Assembly: GCF_000315625.1 (NCBI RefSeq)
Contig: NW_005434382.1
Coordinates: 5,545-28,660 of the forward strand
Source: Guillardia theta CCMP2712
Lineage: Eukaryota; Cryptophyceae; Pyrenomonadales; Geminigeraceae
Reading direction: 5' to 3'
Length of the DNA stretch: 23,116 nt
This document shows positions 1 through 10,416 of the stretch, one piece after another. How positions within the stretch are numbered: position 1 is the stretch's first letter; every line of letters begins with the position of its first letter. The translations under genes were made by a program, and so were the position numbers. The notes under the pieces were generated by a model. The model ran no database searches. It was not told where the DNA came from and saw only the letters and a list, made by a program, of their open reading frames with translations.

Positions 1-998
1 ACGAGCGAGACAACGACGACCATGAGGTCCATGATGTTCCAGGGGTCTGAGTAGAAGGGCTTGAAGTGGTTCTCGGACATGGCGAACGCTGCTACCGACA
101 CCTCTACTGTGAAGAAAGCTGTAACAAGTATCCCTACCGTCCTCACAAACACTCCATCGCTTGATGATGCCTCGGGCAGGCTCTCGGCCTCGTACACATC
201 CACGAAGAAGTTGAGCAAGATCAGCACTGACATCACTGCACGCACCCGTCAGTACCGACGTGTCTGCCTAAGAAGTTGAGCAAGATCAGCACTGACATCA
301 CTGCACGCACCCGTCAGTACCGACGTGTCTGCCTTCCCTCTCTGCACTTCCTCCTACTCTTGCTTGTCCTGCTTCTCCTCCTGCCTTCCTTCTCACTGCT
401 TACCTATGTGTGTTGTCCGCGCCTTGATCAGCTTCTTCGCCTTGAAGCGCAGCCACAGATACTTGCTGTCCCCGATCTCTTGCAGCTCTTGCTCTTGCCG
501 CTTCGCCTTCATCGCCAGCTTCAGCCCCGTCGACATGTCCTTGTGCCATTCAAGGCACTCCGCCTCCGTCTTCATCCGATACACGTACGTACGCCCGGAG
601 TTGTGTCCTCCCTCTACCGTGCGGATGATGAGGCAAAGCTTCTCCTCGCGCTCGCTCTTGTTCTCCCCCTCCATCATCAGCTGCACCACCTCATGCAGCG
701 GGATGTAGTCGATCACGGTCTCGTCGTCCTCGATGACGCCATCGTCGTTGAGGAAGCAGATCATGCGGTCGGTGAGGACGACGCCTTGTGTCTTCCATGT
801 GACGACTGTACCAGCGATCTTCTTCTCGAGGATGCCAGATCGAAGCTGCTTGCCGCATTCTGCTAGTTTGTATTCTTGCTGTTCTTCTCCGCTGGATCTC
901 GGTAAGGAGCTTGTTTTCTTCAAACTTTCGTTGGCTTGCATATTTGCGTGCATAGGGTCGTCCTGTCGACGAGAAGATGCGAAGAATATTGCTGCCAT
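1..998 (-). CDS. PH-domain / voltage-gated ion-channel protein, 5' part (runs off window)
   Basis: Exon 1 is 998 to 404 and exon 2 starts at 235 and continues past base 1. The intron (403-236) has donor GTAAGC and acceptor GTGCAG, and the frame is kept (phase 1, codon GTG). Residues about 51-165 read as a pleckstrin-homology domain: a GxLEKK strand, VVLTDRMICFLND, and a C-terminal helix ending with the Trp in ECLEWHKDM. After a basic linker (SKYLWLRFKAKKL) exon 2 gives a hydrophobic S1-like helix (VLILLNFFVDVYEAE), an S2-like helix (AFFTVEVSVAAFA) and the start of S3 (PWNIMDLMVVVVSL) with the N-x-x-D pattern of voltage-gated cation channels. It is probably a membrane channel with a lipid-binding N-terminus. 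The ATG at 998 is chosen because the frame upstream runs only through CT microsatellite. Pore and S4 lie outside the window, so ion selectivity is unknown. Confidence 0.8.
205..334. repeat. 65-bp perfect tandem duplication over a splice acceptor
   Basis: Bases 205-269 and 270-334 are identical. On the minus strand each copy carries the end of the channel-gene intron, its GTGCAG acceptor and the first 31 nt of exon 2. Only the copy nearest exon 2 keeps the frame; use of the distal acceptor adds 65 nt and meets an in-frame TGA. Confidence 0.95.
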
Positions 999-1070
999 TT
1001 TGGTCTTCTGATAGAGTAGAGGAGACAAGCGGGGTGGGGAAACGAGAAGAGCAGAGGAGAGGATCGGATG

Positions 1071-1253
1071 GGAGAGAGGAGAGAGGAGAGGAGGAGAGAG
1101 GAGAGAGGAGAGAGGAGAGAGGAGAGAGGAGAGAGGAGAGAGGAGAGAGGAGAGAGGAGAGAGGAGAGAGGAGAGAGGAGAGAGGAGAGAGGAGAGAGGA
1201 GAGAGGAGAGAGGAGAGAGGAGAGAGGAGAGAGGAGAGAGGAGAGAGGAGAGG
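1071..1253. repeat. (GAGAGGA)n 7-bp microsatellite, polypurine tract
   Basis: About 180 bp of pure purine on the plus strand, settling into a 7-bp GAGAGGA period after an irregular start. It lies 70-250 bp upstream of the channel start codon, so on that gene's strand it is a long CT tract in the promoter or 5' UTR. The repeat keeps several frames open on both strands (products such as GERREER repeats), which are not genes. The sequence is mirror-symmetric and could form triplex (H-) DNA. Confidence 0.95.
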
Positions 1254-1798
1254 AAGGCAAGGGAGAGGAAGGCAAGGGAGGAGAAGAATTTGAGTCTGAA
1301 AGGCAAGAGCTGTAGGCAACGCGTCAGGCTTCTACCATTGACTAGGCTTCATGACTACCACCCTTGCATTCGGGCGCCCTGGACCACCCCTGATCCCGTG
1401 AGGTACCCTTGGGTATAAAACTGATAAGCACCCTTACTGCACACCTCAAAAGGACCCCACCTAGAGCACCCCCACGTCCACTGAAGACAAAATTCTTTTT
1501 GATAAATCGCAAGAAACGGTACTCTTTCTGACCGTGGAAGTTTAATTTTCCGCTTGAGTAAAGATAGTACTGGAGAGTTGAACATTGAGTAAACGTTTCT
1601 ATTGTTTTGTCACACATCGGAAGAATCTGCTACAGTGCTGCTAGAACCGTACCGTCAGGTCAAAGTGCTGTAACGGCCATGTAACGGCCTGCAACTGGAC
1701 AGAATCCGGTGAATGTTATCAAACACTCAGATTGGGAAGTTAGCCGGACAGAGGGCACGGCACTACTGCTGAGCCGCGTACCGGCGACTCTTCACATA
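1254..1798. other. Intergenic region between divergent genes
   Basis: No coding exon is convincing here. It holds a TATAAAA-like box near 1415 and two TTGAGTAAA motifs (about 1554 and 1586) resembling those at 15.5 kb. It separates the minus-strand channel gene from the plus-strand gene starting at 1799, so promoters for both should lie here. Confidence 0.5.
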
Positions 1799-3267
1799 AT
1801 GGCGGATGATGTGAGTACACAGCGATCACTGGAGGCGAGGAGGAGGCGAGGAGGAGGAGAGACGAGGAGACGGAGGCTTAGGGGGGCGAGGAGGTGTGAG
1901 GAGAGCAATAAAGGCCCATTTGAGTTCTTTTCTAGTCATGAATTTTCCGAGTTTAAGCAGATTGTAGCATATACAGCTTACAACCCGTGAAATAAAATTT
2001 GCTGATTGATCTGGCCGCGCTATTTAAAGAAGTTAAATGTTTCATTGATCTGGCCGCGCTATATCAAGAAGTTAAATGTTTGTGTATGCTGAAATTTCAA
2101 GAAAACATAATTCTACTACTGCTTTCTTCCCCCCCAAAGCGATATGGAAATAGTGCATTAGACTTGATATTTACTTGCAATCAGCTTTGAGTTGTTGTGC
2201 TCCCTTCCAAAGTGACGAATGTTGCAGGCAGGTCAGCCCCTGCGCGCATCAGGCGAGCTTCAGAAGCAGCTGCTTGCTCAGGTCCAAGTTTGTATTGATG
2301 ACGAAGATTGTTCAAGTGTGTGATACACAGGAGATCGTCAAATTGCGGAGAGAAGTCGCTTTGCTCCGAGCCTCTTCCGTCCCACCCGAGGCCTCCAAGC
2401 ATGACGAAGAGGCGGTCAAAAAGGTGCACTCACACTAAAATTATCTGCATGACCTACTTGTTGCATGGCTGTTCAGCTGCGAGAAGAGATCGAGACACTG
2501 CAATCATTGAAAGAGCAAACTATCAAGAATGTTAGCTCTGGTGTTCCTGTGCACCACCTCTTGACACCTTTGATAGGCAAACGTTCAAAAAGCAGTCTTG
2601 AACAAGGAGATTTTGACTCTGCGATCAGAATTGCAGGCAATCAAGGAAGAAAATGGATTTCATGTATGTAATCTGCGTCAAACACTCCTCCTAAACTTGA
2701 TGTCAGGATTTGGATCTTAACGAGATGAGAGCTATGGAGGCGCCAGAGACCCAAAAAGTTTACCAAATAACGTGTATCAGCACATCTGACGTTTTCATAG
2801 GAAATTGCAAATTCACTTTTTCAACGAAAACTCTTCGAAGAAAACTTTACAAGAGTGATACGAGATCTGCGCAAGGAGCTTGAGCAGGTAGTCTTCAATT
2901 TCATGCATCGAAAAGTAATGCGGCAAACAAGAACGATCTAAAGAAGCTTTCACAAACCTACCTTGCGTCCAATATTCAGACTACAATTCAGATTAGCAAT
3001 GAGCGTATTGAAAAGGTGCTTGAGAATAATCACATCTCACATCCTCAAGCATTCTTTGGTGAGGCTGGTTCTAGGTGATGGAAGAAGCAGCTCAAGTTCC
3101 TGTGGAAAGCCGACTGCATGTTGAAGCGTAAGGCTTGTAATTGAATCTTTCGTGCTTTCTGAAGATTCCGACATGACAGACTTCGTATTCTCATGGAAAA
3201 TGCAAAACTGCGAAAGGTTCTGAATGATTATTCGGTCATGAGAGCAACTTCGTTGATGGGAGCATAA
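1799..3267 (+). CDS. Small coiled-coil protein, ten exons, about 202 aa
   Basis: Exons by phase-consistent GT-AG splicing: 1799-1810, 2228-2281, 2331-2423, 2477-2540, 2593-2663, 2707-2757, 2801-2887, 2980-3015, 3075-3127, 3180-3267 (stop TAA). The joined protein is highly charged and helical, with heptad-like stretches such as EIVKLRREVALLRA, LREEIETLQSLKEQ and VIRDLRKELEQ, and ends with ALRILMENAKLRKVLNDYSV. No catalytic motif, signal peptide or membrane span is visible. The first exon (Met-Ala-Asp-Asp, donor GTGAGT) is the least certain because intron 1 is about 417 nt while the others are about 43-92. I do not recognise the family; a cytoskeletal or basal-body role would be a guess. It ends 167 bp from the convergent gene at 3434. 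Confidence 0.75.
2005..2081. repeat. 39-bp imperfect tandem duplication in intron 1
   Basis: The copies at 2005-2043 and 2044-2081 differ at only a few positions. The unit is a multiple of three and one frame reads IDLAALFKEVKC followed by IDLAALYQEVKC, but the sequence lies inside the long first intron of the coiled-coil gene and has no matching splice sites. Confidence 0.85.
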
Positions 3268-3433
3268 CGATGGTCTGCAGTCTGGAGTGCTGCGTAATAC
3301 CATGGTGAAGATGAAGGTACAGCCCCTCGTATCTTCCTTGAAAGAGAACAGTCGGCCACTAATGATGAATGCGTAGGAGGGGGAAACATCACAGAGCTTT
3401 GGTTCTCTTCTTGGCTTATGATGACCTAAACAT

Positions 3434-4832
3434 TTATTCATCTTGTACGAGCAAGAAGTTCTTGGACGAAGTGAGAATGTGTCCTTTCATGATGACCAAA
3501 CAACTCTAGACTACCTTCACCTTCAGCAGCACCTCCTCCGCTTTCGCTCGAAGCACTGAGCATTTCATCAACTCGAGTAAAGGATGCACAGCACAACACC
3601 TCCCCAAAGTTGTTTCAGCTTCATCTGCGCTTTAGACCATGGAGTTGGAGGAGATACTTTCGATAAGGATTCCGCAAGTTTCTCATAAACAACCTGTGAT
3701 TCATCTTAGCTTCTAGCCAGATTCTTTAGAATTCTACCTGATTATTCTGAAGGACTGCCTCAAGGTCCTCAGGTGATAAGATAAGCTCGGTCTGCTTCAA
3801 GGCATCTTGAACTACTTTCTTGCTGCAGCAGTTGTATTCAGTATCGTTTCAGGCAATAGCAGCCTGTCATACTCCAGTCTCCCTTGTCCATCCGTGTCAA
3901 TCTTGCGGAAGAAATCGAGCCACTCATCCTTCACTCGCACGGATCTGAGAAGGAGATGAGCCGTGCAAACTGACGCCAACATCTATCAACCTTTCATTCT
4001 CCATTCTCATCGCCCAGAGATCTGCCCACAACTGCACAGTAATTCTCCTTGCGCGGGAAGGATCGGTCTTGACCGCAGTGCTGTACAATTCTGCAGCACC
4101 TGCAAAATCATCGCGAACCTGGATCCAATGAGTGAAACTTGTGACTGGCTAGATGAGAAGGAAACCGTGGAAAGAAAACATGCGTAGCCACAAAGAGCAT
4201 CGACGTCTTTTGGATTGACTGCCAGGACCTGCATGAAAGAAGAATTTAACCTCAGATTCCCAGAATTCATTCAATCACCTGCTTGTATCTTTCCTCCTGC
4301 TCCGTCCTTCCGAGCCTTTGGCAAATTTATTGAACGATCAAGAACAAAACACGCATTGACCTTTCTGATCGACCAGGATTCTTATCCATAGCCTGACGGA
4401 ACTTGCTGCTCCAGTTTACTTTCTTGTTTTGTTTCTGAACGCCAGGAGTCAAAGAATGATAGGCAATAGGAGTTGGCATCTACAACTCTCTCATGATTCC
4501 TTGCTATTCCATCTCTCTTTACCACATACACTCAAGTAAAAGGATGACCTCAATCCCGTCGTCAGCTTGCATTCTCAAAGGCATGGTTCTTGGGGTAGCA
4601 ATAACATAGCCCAAGGAGCCCCAGGAAGGAGGGCAAGCGCTGCTCGCCGCCAGCATCAAGTGGAACCTGTCAATTGGTTTGTCATAATCCCCCAACTCTT
4701 GTTCTCAGATAAAAAAATCCTGAATATTCTGAATAATCCAAAGTCGTAACTAAAACCACCACAACTCTTCTCAATAGGTTCCATAGCTGTCTCAATGTAA
4801 TCCATGATTCCGTCAGCAATTGTCTCATGCAT
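3434..4832 (-). CDS. TPR and EF-hand protein, eleven exons, about 299 aa
   Basis: Proposed exons (minus): 4832-4760, 4703-4549, 4479-4361, 4315-4279, 4228-4166, 4118-3991, 3944-3873, 3822-3738, 3693-3638, 3599-3515, 3460-3434. All junctions are GT-AG and keep frame; introns are 38-69 nt. The middle carries a tetratricopeptide-like helix pair (VLAVNPKDVDALCGYACFL, then DDFAGAAELYSTAVKTDPSRA). It is followed by one EF-hand-like loop, DTDGQGRLD, behind the helix EWLDFFRKI, suggesting possible calcium binding. The C-terminus is helical. The 5' start (MHETIADG) and the 38-nt intron near 3.6 kb are the weakest parts. A TATTTATTC on the plus strand at the stop gives an AATAAA-like signal for this gene. 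The family is not recognised; partners are unknown. Confidence 0.7.
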
Positions 4833-5393
4833 GCTGGTCCATTGACTTGTAGGACATCAGTTTTCATGTCTCAGCCACTTTTCCTTGCTTCATTGCATTC
4901 AACTTTATAGCGCCCCGACATTGTCTGCGTCATTTGTTTGGCCTATTGGTTGTGGCTGTGAGTTTTTTTCTCTGCTCCCGCTTTCAAAGCTTCATATCGT
5001 CTGTTCTACATATCACTACATCATCCTATGTCTTGTGTCCTCCTTCCCTCTCCTCTCCTCCGCATCTTTGACCTGCTGCCTCCATACTGCCTTCCTCGAT
5101 TCGCATTCTTGGTGCGCCCTGTACCACCCCACCCCCCGATATTGAGGTTGTCAAGCTTTTACAGACCCCGACTACCTTGTGAACCCCCCTTTGCAGGTTT
5201 CATCGGGGGGGGTGATGAGGGTGATGAGGCCGTTGACGAAACCTACATACCGGGAGGGGAAGGAGAAGGAACGGGAGGGTTGAGGAAGGGAGGGAACAGA
5301 GATGAAGGAGAATGACGACCAGAGCAAAGATGTGAAAGAGGCTGATCATTCGCATTGTACTTGTGATCCAATCATTCACATTGTACAGGTGTG
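4833..5393. promoter_or_regulatory. Divergent intergenic region with a 16-bp direct repeat
   Basis: This 561-bp gap lies between the starts of the TPR/EF-hand gene (minus) and the coiled-coil gene at 5394 (plus), so it should hold both promoters. The sequence ATCATTCGCATTGTAC at 5345-5360 recurs with one mismatch at 5371-5386, ending 7 bp before the ATG. The remainder is pyrimidine-rich with no supported exon. Confidence 0.45.
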
Positions 5394-8109
5394 ATGGCGT
5401 CCAAGACTAACTCGAGCCCTTATCTCTGGGGGGCTCGTACAGTCTCGAGAGGAAAGGTAACATTTCACTCTCCTCTTCTCTCTTCACATGATCTCAGGCG
5501 GCCATGAATGCTACACCAAGAGCAACAGAACAAGTCTCAGGTCCTCCTCGCCTACATCAGCATCTAACTTCTGACTGAGTCCCAGCTCCAATGTCCCGAG
5601 CTCATGATACCAGGGTCTGCATCATTTCTTCTTCGTCCGGCCAACACTGACACAAGTCTCAGGCTGTCAACGCCGTCAGCATCGCCAGGGGAGGGTTCAC
5701 GTCCCTGAGCTCCTGGAAGCGAGCTGCGAATCAGCTCATCCGCCAGCTGTACCGGGCCAAGGTCAATCTCAACCTCGTGCTCCTCGCCCGTGCTCTTGAA
5801 TCGTTTTCCTGCATTGCATATCGCTTATCTGCAGCCTCTTCCTTTCGTCTGATCGATGTTGAAGCTCATTCTCGGAGACCTTGTCGAGAACCAAGACGTA
5901 GATCCACTTTGCGTTGTGGACGATGCGGTGAATTTGTTCTTTGCTTTCTCTGTTTGCTTCTTTTGACCCCCGTGCTAAGGGCGACTTGCACAACGACGAC
6001 ATTCCTGCGGAGGCCTTGCATGCAGCAGGAAAGGCTGATGAAGATCTCAAGGACAAGCTCAAGGTACTGCGACTGTCGCGAGTCTCAGCTTGACAGCCCT
6101 GCATCAGCTGGCGGAGAACATCGTTCGCAAGCTATACGCGCGAAGGTGAAGAGATGGGCAGCTGGCAGCCTCTGATGGTCTTCAGCATGGAGCTGACCCA
6201 GCAAAACAAGTATCTGAGAGAGGAAAACGAGCGATTGAGCCAGGAACATATCCCACCCTCTCTCTCGCTCTGCCCCCCCTCCTCCGCATTCTTATTGTGT
6301 AATGCTCCTCAAAATCTATTCTTCCTGTTCATTTTCCTTTTCACTGGTTTGATCGAACTTCGCCTCAACTTTCGTCGCTTTCTCTTCTTTGACAATGATA
6401 CAAACACAACAGCTATCAGTCGAAAGACCTCGGTCGACCAGCGGATTCAGTGAGATTCTGCATGGTGAGGACCTTGGCCCTCGTCATCGTGCTGACCTCG
6501 AGCAGAGCAGAAAACAGACACGAAGAGGAGGGATCGACCCTTTACGGCTGGCGCACCCCTGGCGAAGAAGGAGGAGATAGAGCAACGCGTGAGTGAACAG
6601 CTTGTCAATTCCATGTTCTTCTTATCTTGATTCCCTCTGAGTTTATTGCATCTCTCAGCGAGTCATGTCGGCAGAGCCACAGCTGGGTAGTCGCAGGTAT
6701 CTACGAACTTTTTCACCGCCTGCTCAGCAGCCCTCACCTCCAGGGGCGCGAGAGCCTCAACAGATGGGTGGGAGCTTGGAGGACAAGAGAATCTAGCGGA
6801 GCTGGAGAGCGCGCTGAGATCCAGCAGGAAACGAGAAGCGAAGCTTGAAAAGTGAGGATGAGGAGGGCAGGGCAGGACAGATGCCTGCTGATCTATTGGC
6901 AGGGAACTAGAGCTCAACAAGGAGCTGGAGGTCCTCGTGTGGGATGGGAAGAAGGAAATGTTGATGGGAGCGAAGGGCTAAAGTTGACATGTCAAGCAGG
7001 CTGAGCAGCTTCTTGCGAATCAAACGATTGCGAAGATGAAAGAAAGACTCAAATCTGCCAAGTTAGACCTGAACCCTTGACTTCTCTTGCATCCTTGTTT
7101 ACCTTTCCTCTGTTTCTTCATTCTGTTGATGGCTCACCTTGGTTTCGTTCCATTCTTTTGGCTTCTTTCTACGCTCGTCTATTTCTTGTTTCTGCTTTTT
7201 CACATTTTTCGAGCCAACTGGTTGCCGCTGACTCAACTTACTTTGATTACGCCAGGACACTTCTACTGGATCTTGCAGGTGATGTCAAGTAGCGGAATAG
7301 GAGGAGGAGAGAGATGGGACGTTTGAAGGGAGAAAAGGAGGATGACGAGATTGGCAGGTCAGCTACAGGATCTCAAGGACGACAACGTCAGACTGCAAGG
7401 CAAAATTTCAGCAGCCGATAAGCTGACAAAACAGAAACTAAAGCAGGTAAAAAAAAACTCCTCATGAGCTGAAAGCTCCTCCCTTGCTCTATTCTCATTG
7501 ATTCCTTTGTCATTAGCAGCTTCTCTTGACATCTCTCTTTTCAGTTCCTTCAGCATAGCAACGAAGTCATTGCCGGACTGCTCACTCTTGTGGTTGTCTG
7601 CCCTTCCTTTCCGGCTATGATTTCACCAGCTGCTCTCCTCTTCTTTGTTTTGTTCCCTTTCTCCCTTCTCAATCTCTACATTTGATTTCTTCACAGCCAT
7701 CTGTGACTCTGCGATACACCTCCTTACCTGCTATTGCTATCCTCTTCCACTTCTTGTCGTCAAGCGATGTGTACAGGAGAAGGTGCCTGCGTCTTCGAAG
7801 AGGACAGGAAGTGGTCAGGATCGAAAGGTGTGGCTTGAGAGGATGAGGAGATGATGGAGGAAGAGCCGAGGAACTGAGTTGAAAGAGGGTGACAATGGAG
7901 CAGGATGCAGATGAAGTGGCACGGGAACAGCAGCTTCTCCTCCAGCAGATTCGTCAGAGTTCTCACGCCATAGGTATGTCAGTGATGTCTGGATTGCCCA
8001 CTGACGCCTCGCAGGGGATTTGTCAGAGAGCATGTTAGGAGAGAGGAAAGAGCTCCCATCTGATGAAAGCGACGACGAGAGCCTTGGAGAAGACGCCTTT
8101 ACCACGTGA
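5394..8109 (+). CDS. Coiled-coil protein, about 17 exons, about 400 aa
   Basis: Supported exons: 5394-5456, 5498-5533, 5663-5761, 5865-5927, 5980-6063, 6108-6145, 6186 to 6247 or 6296, 6413-6449 (or from 6406), 6508-6588, 6659-6686, 6731-6851, 6903-6936, 7000-7061, 7350-7446, 7545-7592, 7777-7827, 7886-7973, 8015-8109. Phases agree across these. The protein has long helices: NKYLREENERLSQE, LAELESALRSSRKREAKLEK, QLQDLKDDNVRLQGKISAAD, EVAREQQLLLQQIRQ. It ends in a Ser/Asp/Glu-rich tail before TGA 8107-8109. No enzyme motif or membrane helix is seen. The family is not recognised. The next start codon is only 19 bp downstream, so this could be the first half of one longer gene, although no frame-consistent splice joins the two. 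Confidence 0.65.
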
Positions 8110-8128
8110 GGGGACAAGAAGGATTGAG

Positions 8129-10416
8129 ATGGCGGTAGCAGATGAGAGGAGCAGTCAGATAGAGCTAGTGATAGCACAAGGAGGAGATAGGCCTGCTGCG
8201 AACTTGGCAAGTCGGATGCAGGTTGGATTGGAAGTTTGATAGGTAGGAGGACAGAAGGAAGAGTCTCCAGAGGAAGTGTAAGGGGAGGCAATAACATCAT
8301 CGCAGTTCTCGTCTTGTTCGAACAGTTGAGCTCATTGCTCTGCAGCTCTCGTACGTCTCACTTGACTCATTCTCCTCGTCCTTTTTTGTCCCTACCTCGT
8401 CCTTCCTCGATTTCTTTCCTGACAACAGGCAGGCCTGCTGGAAGAGTTGAGCTCTTGGAGGTCATGCGAGACCTGTGAGGCTCTTGTCTTTCTCTCTATG
8501 AGCTATCTCCTTACCCTGCTCTTCTCCTCTTCTCCAGTTTCCTACCTCTCGTTCTTCTGACCCTCGTTTAGCTTTCAGCGCTTTCACCTCGTCAAGATGG
8601 AAATGGACGCGCTCCTTCAAACCCACGAGGAGGTGAGTACCTGCCGTTGCTTCTTCTCCTGTTCCGATGCTCAGCTGCTACGGGCAGTTTCGACAGCAGA
8701 CCGACGCGAGCATACGTCAGGTCGAATAATGCCCGCGTTTCTCCTGCTCTCGACGCCTCCTCCTCCCTTCGTTATCCTTTCGTTACCATGGCGATTCCTT
8801 TTTCTGTGCCCTCCACGCAATGTCTCGTCCTACTCCTTGTCTTTCTTTCAGTTCCCTCTGTACCATGCTTCTTTTCGCTTCTGACATGCTGGTTCAGCTG
8901 ATGATGGAGCGGTCAGTACTACGAGGTGTGATCGCGGATCTTATGAGGAAAGATCACACGGGAGGTGTTCCTCTTGATCCTGACCTCATAGAGGCCGAGG
9001 TAACTTCCTCTTCCATTCCTCCTCCTTTTCTTCTTTTCTACTCCTCTCTTCTTCTTCTTTCCCCTTCTTTCTTCCTCCTTTCTTCCTTCTTTCCTCCTCG
9101 TCTCAATCGTTTCTTCTTTCGTCCTCCTCTATCGCGACTTATCCACCTCCCCACCCCTTGCAGGGCTTGGCCTCGCGAAGCGATGTTGCTCTTGTCCAAG
9201 CGCAGCTGGAGGTAGAGGCGATTGAACGGGTGAACTTGTTATTTTCTGTTATGCTTGGCCTCATGCTTGGCAGCTCGAGAGGGAAGAGGAGGAGAACGAG
9301 GACGAAGACGAGGAAGAGGGACTAACGTCCGAGGATGCAGAGGAGGAGGAGAATCAGGGTCATTCCTTGACCCAGGAAATCTTGTTGTAAACTGGAGAGC
9401 ATTTCTGACCCTCATTGCAGACCACAAAAGAACTGACGGGTAACATTGCCTTCTCGCCGTCGGCATGGAAGGACGATTTCCTTACCTCCAGTTCGGATAG
9501 CCTGAGGTTGGAGGAGGGACCAAGCGCTGCACAAGTCGGGCCAGGAGGAGTTTACATGCCTGGGGAGTGGCAAGGCGAAGAATCCAAGGAGGAGGAGGAG
9601 GAGAAGAACGCATCGTCAGTGAGGGAGCTCAAGAATGATGACGGGACTTGGTTCATGGTGAGGATTGCTCGGGTGCACGAAGGTGGTTGGAAATGGATTG
9701 GGAGAGATAGGGTGGGAGATGAAAGGAGGAACAAGGTGAAGGTCAGGATGACTTTTGTTGCTTGCAGGGAGACGTTCGCTCGGGTCGACCGCATGGGCAT
9801 GGCAGCGAGACATACCCTGACGGCTCATCCTACGAGGGCCAGGTCTACTCCTTGCGCCCTCACGGCAAGCAATGAGTCAATGCTTCTCAGTTTCATACTG
9901 GTCATCGTGATGGGCATGGAGCCTACTACTTTCCAGACGGAAGTGTGCTGGAGGGGCAATGGAAGGACGGGGTGAGTGCGGACAGTGAGTAGGAGGAAGC
10001 TGACTTCATTATAAGCTGCAGCATGGCGTTGGCATCATGCGATCTGCTCGGACAAGGGTAGTCAAAGTTTGTACTTTTTCTCCTCCTAACATTCGGGTAG
10101 GATGAACCTGTCCTTGTCAGCTCCAGCAATGGTGTAGTCGAGGTACGTAGTGCCAGAAATGGCGTAGTGGAGGAGAGAATCGAGCTCGAGCTTATTTCTC
10201 CTCTCGCAGAGCTTCCTTCCTCTACATGCAGGTCGTGACACGGCTGCGCTGGACGAGCTCCAAGTGCAGGTGCCTTGCCCTGGGTTCCTGTTGACCTCTT
10301 GACTCTATTCTGAGGTGCTGGAGGCGCTTGACATCGTCGCATCGAAAGTTGCAGAAGCTCGAAGTAGGAACGAAGAGGAGCGAAGTGAACAAGCCGAGAG
10401 AAACGACGTGGAATGA
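8129..10416 (+). CDS. Coiled-coil / acidic protein with C-terminal MORN repeats
   Basis: Supported exons include 8129-8221, one ending 8474, 8572-8632, 8898-8999, 9164-9211, 9274 to about 9358, 9421-9657, 9768-9842, 9891-9971, 10022-10066, 10101-10142, 10210-10269 and 10315-10416 (TGA). The order is a helical N-terminus (VELLEVMRDL joined to FQRFHLVKMEMDALL), an Asp/Glu-rich stretch, a Ser-rich linker, then MORN motifs. When the 50-nt intron at 9843-9890 is removed the MORN units join perfectly: HGHGSETYPDGSSYEGQ, then GHRDGHGAYYFPDGS and LEGQWKDGHGVG. MORN repeats commonly bind phospholipids or scaffold cytoskeleton. A charged helix closes the protein. Junctions near 8.2-8.45 kb (possible 7-nt microexon) and 9.36-9.42 kb are unresolved. 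The start at 8129 is provisional. Confidence 0.65.

Noticed and set aside
920-1418. Several long open frames on both strands through the GA/CT tract
   Set aside because: They only translate the 7-bp microsatellite (GERREER or LSSLLSP repeats); a pure 7-bp repeat stays open in all frames.
7645-8300. Hydrophobic and Ser/Pro-rich open frames on both strands
   Set aside because: They fall in pyrimidine-rich introns or opposite supported exons of the coiled-coil gene.
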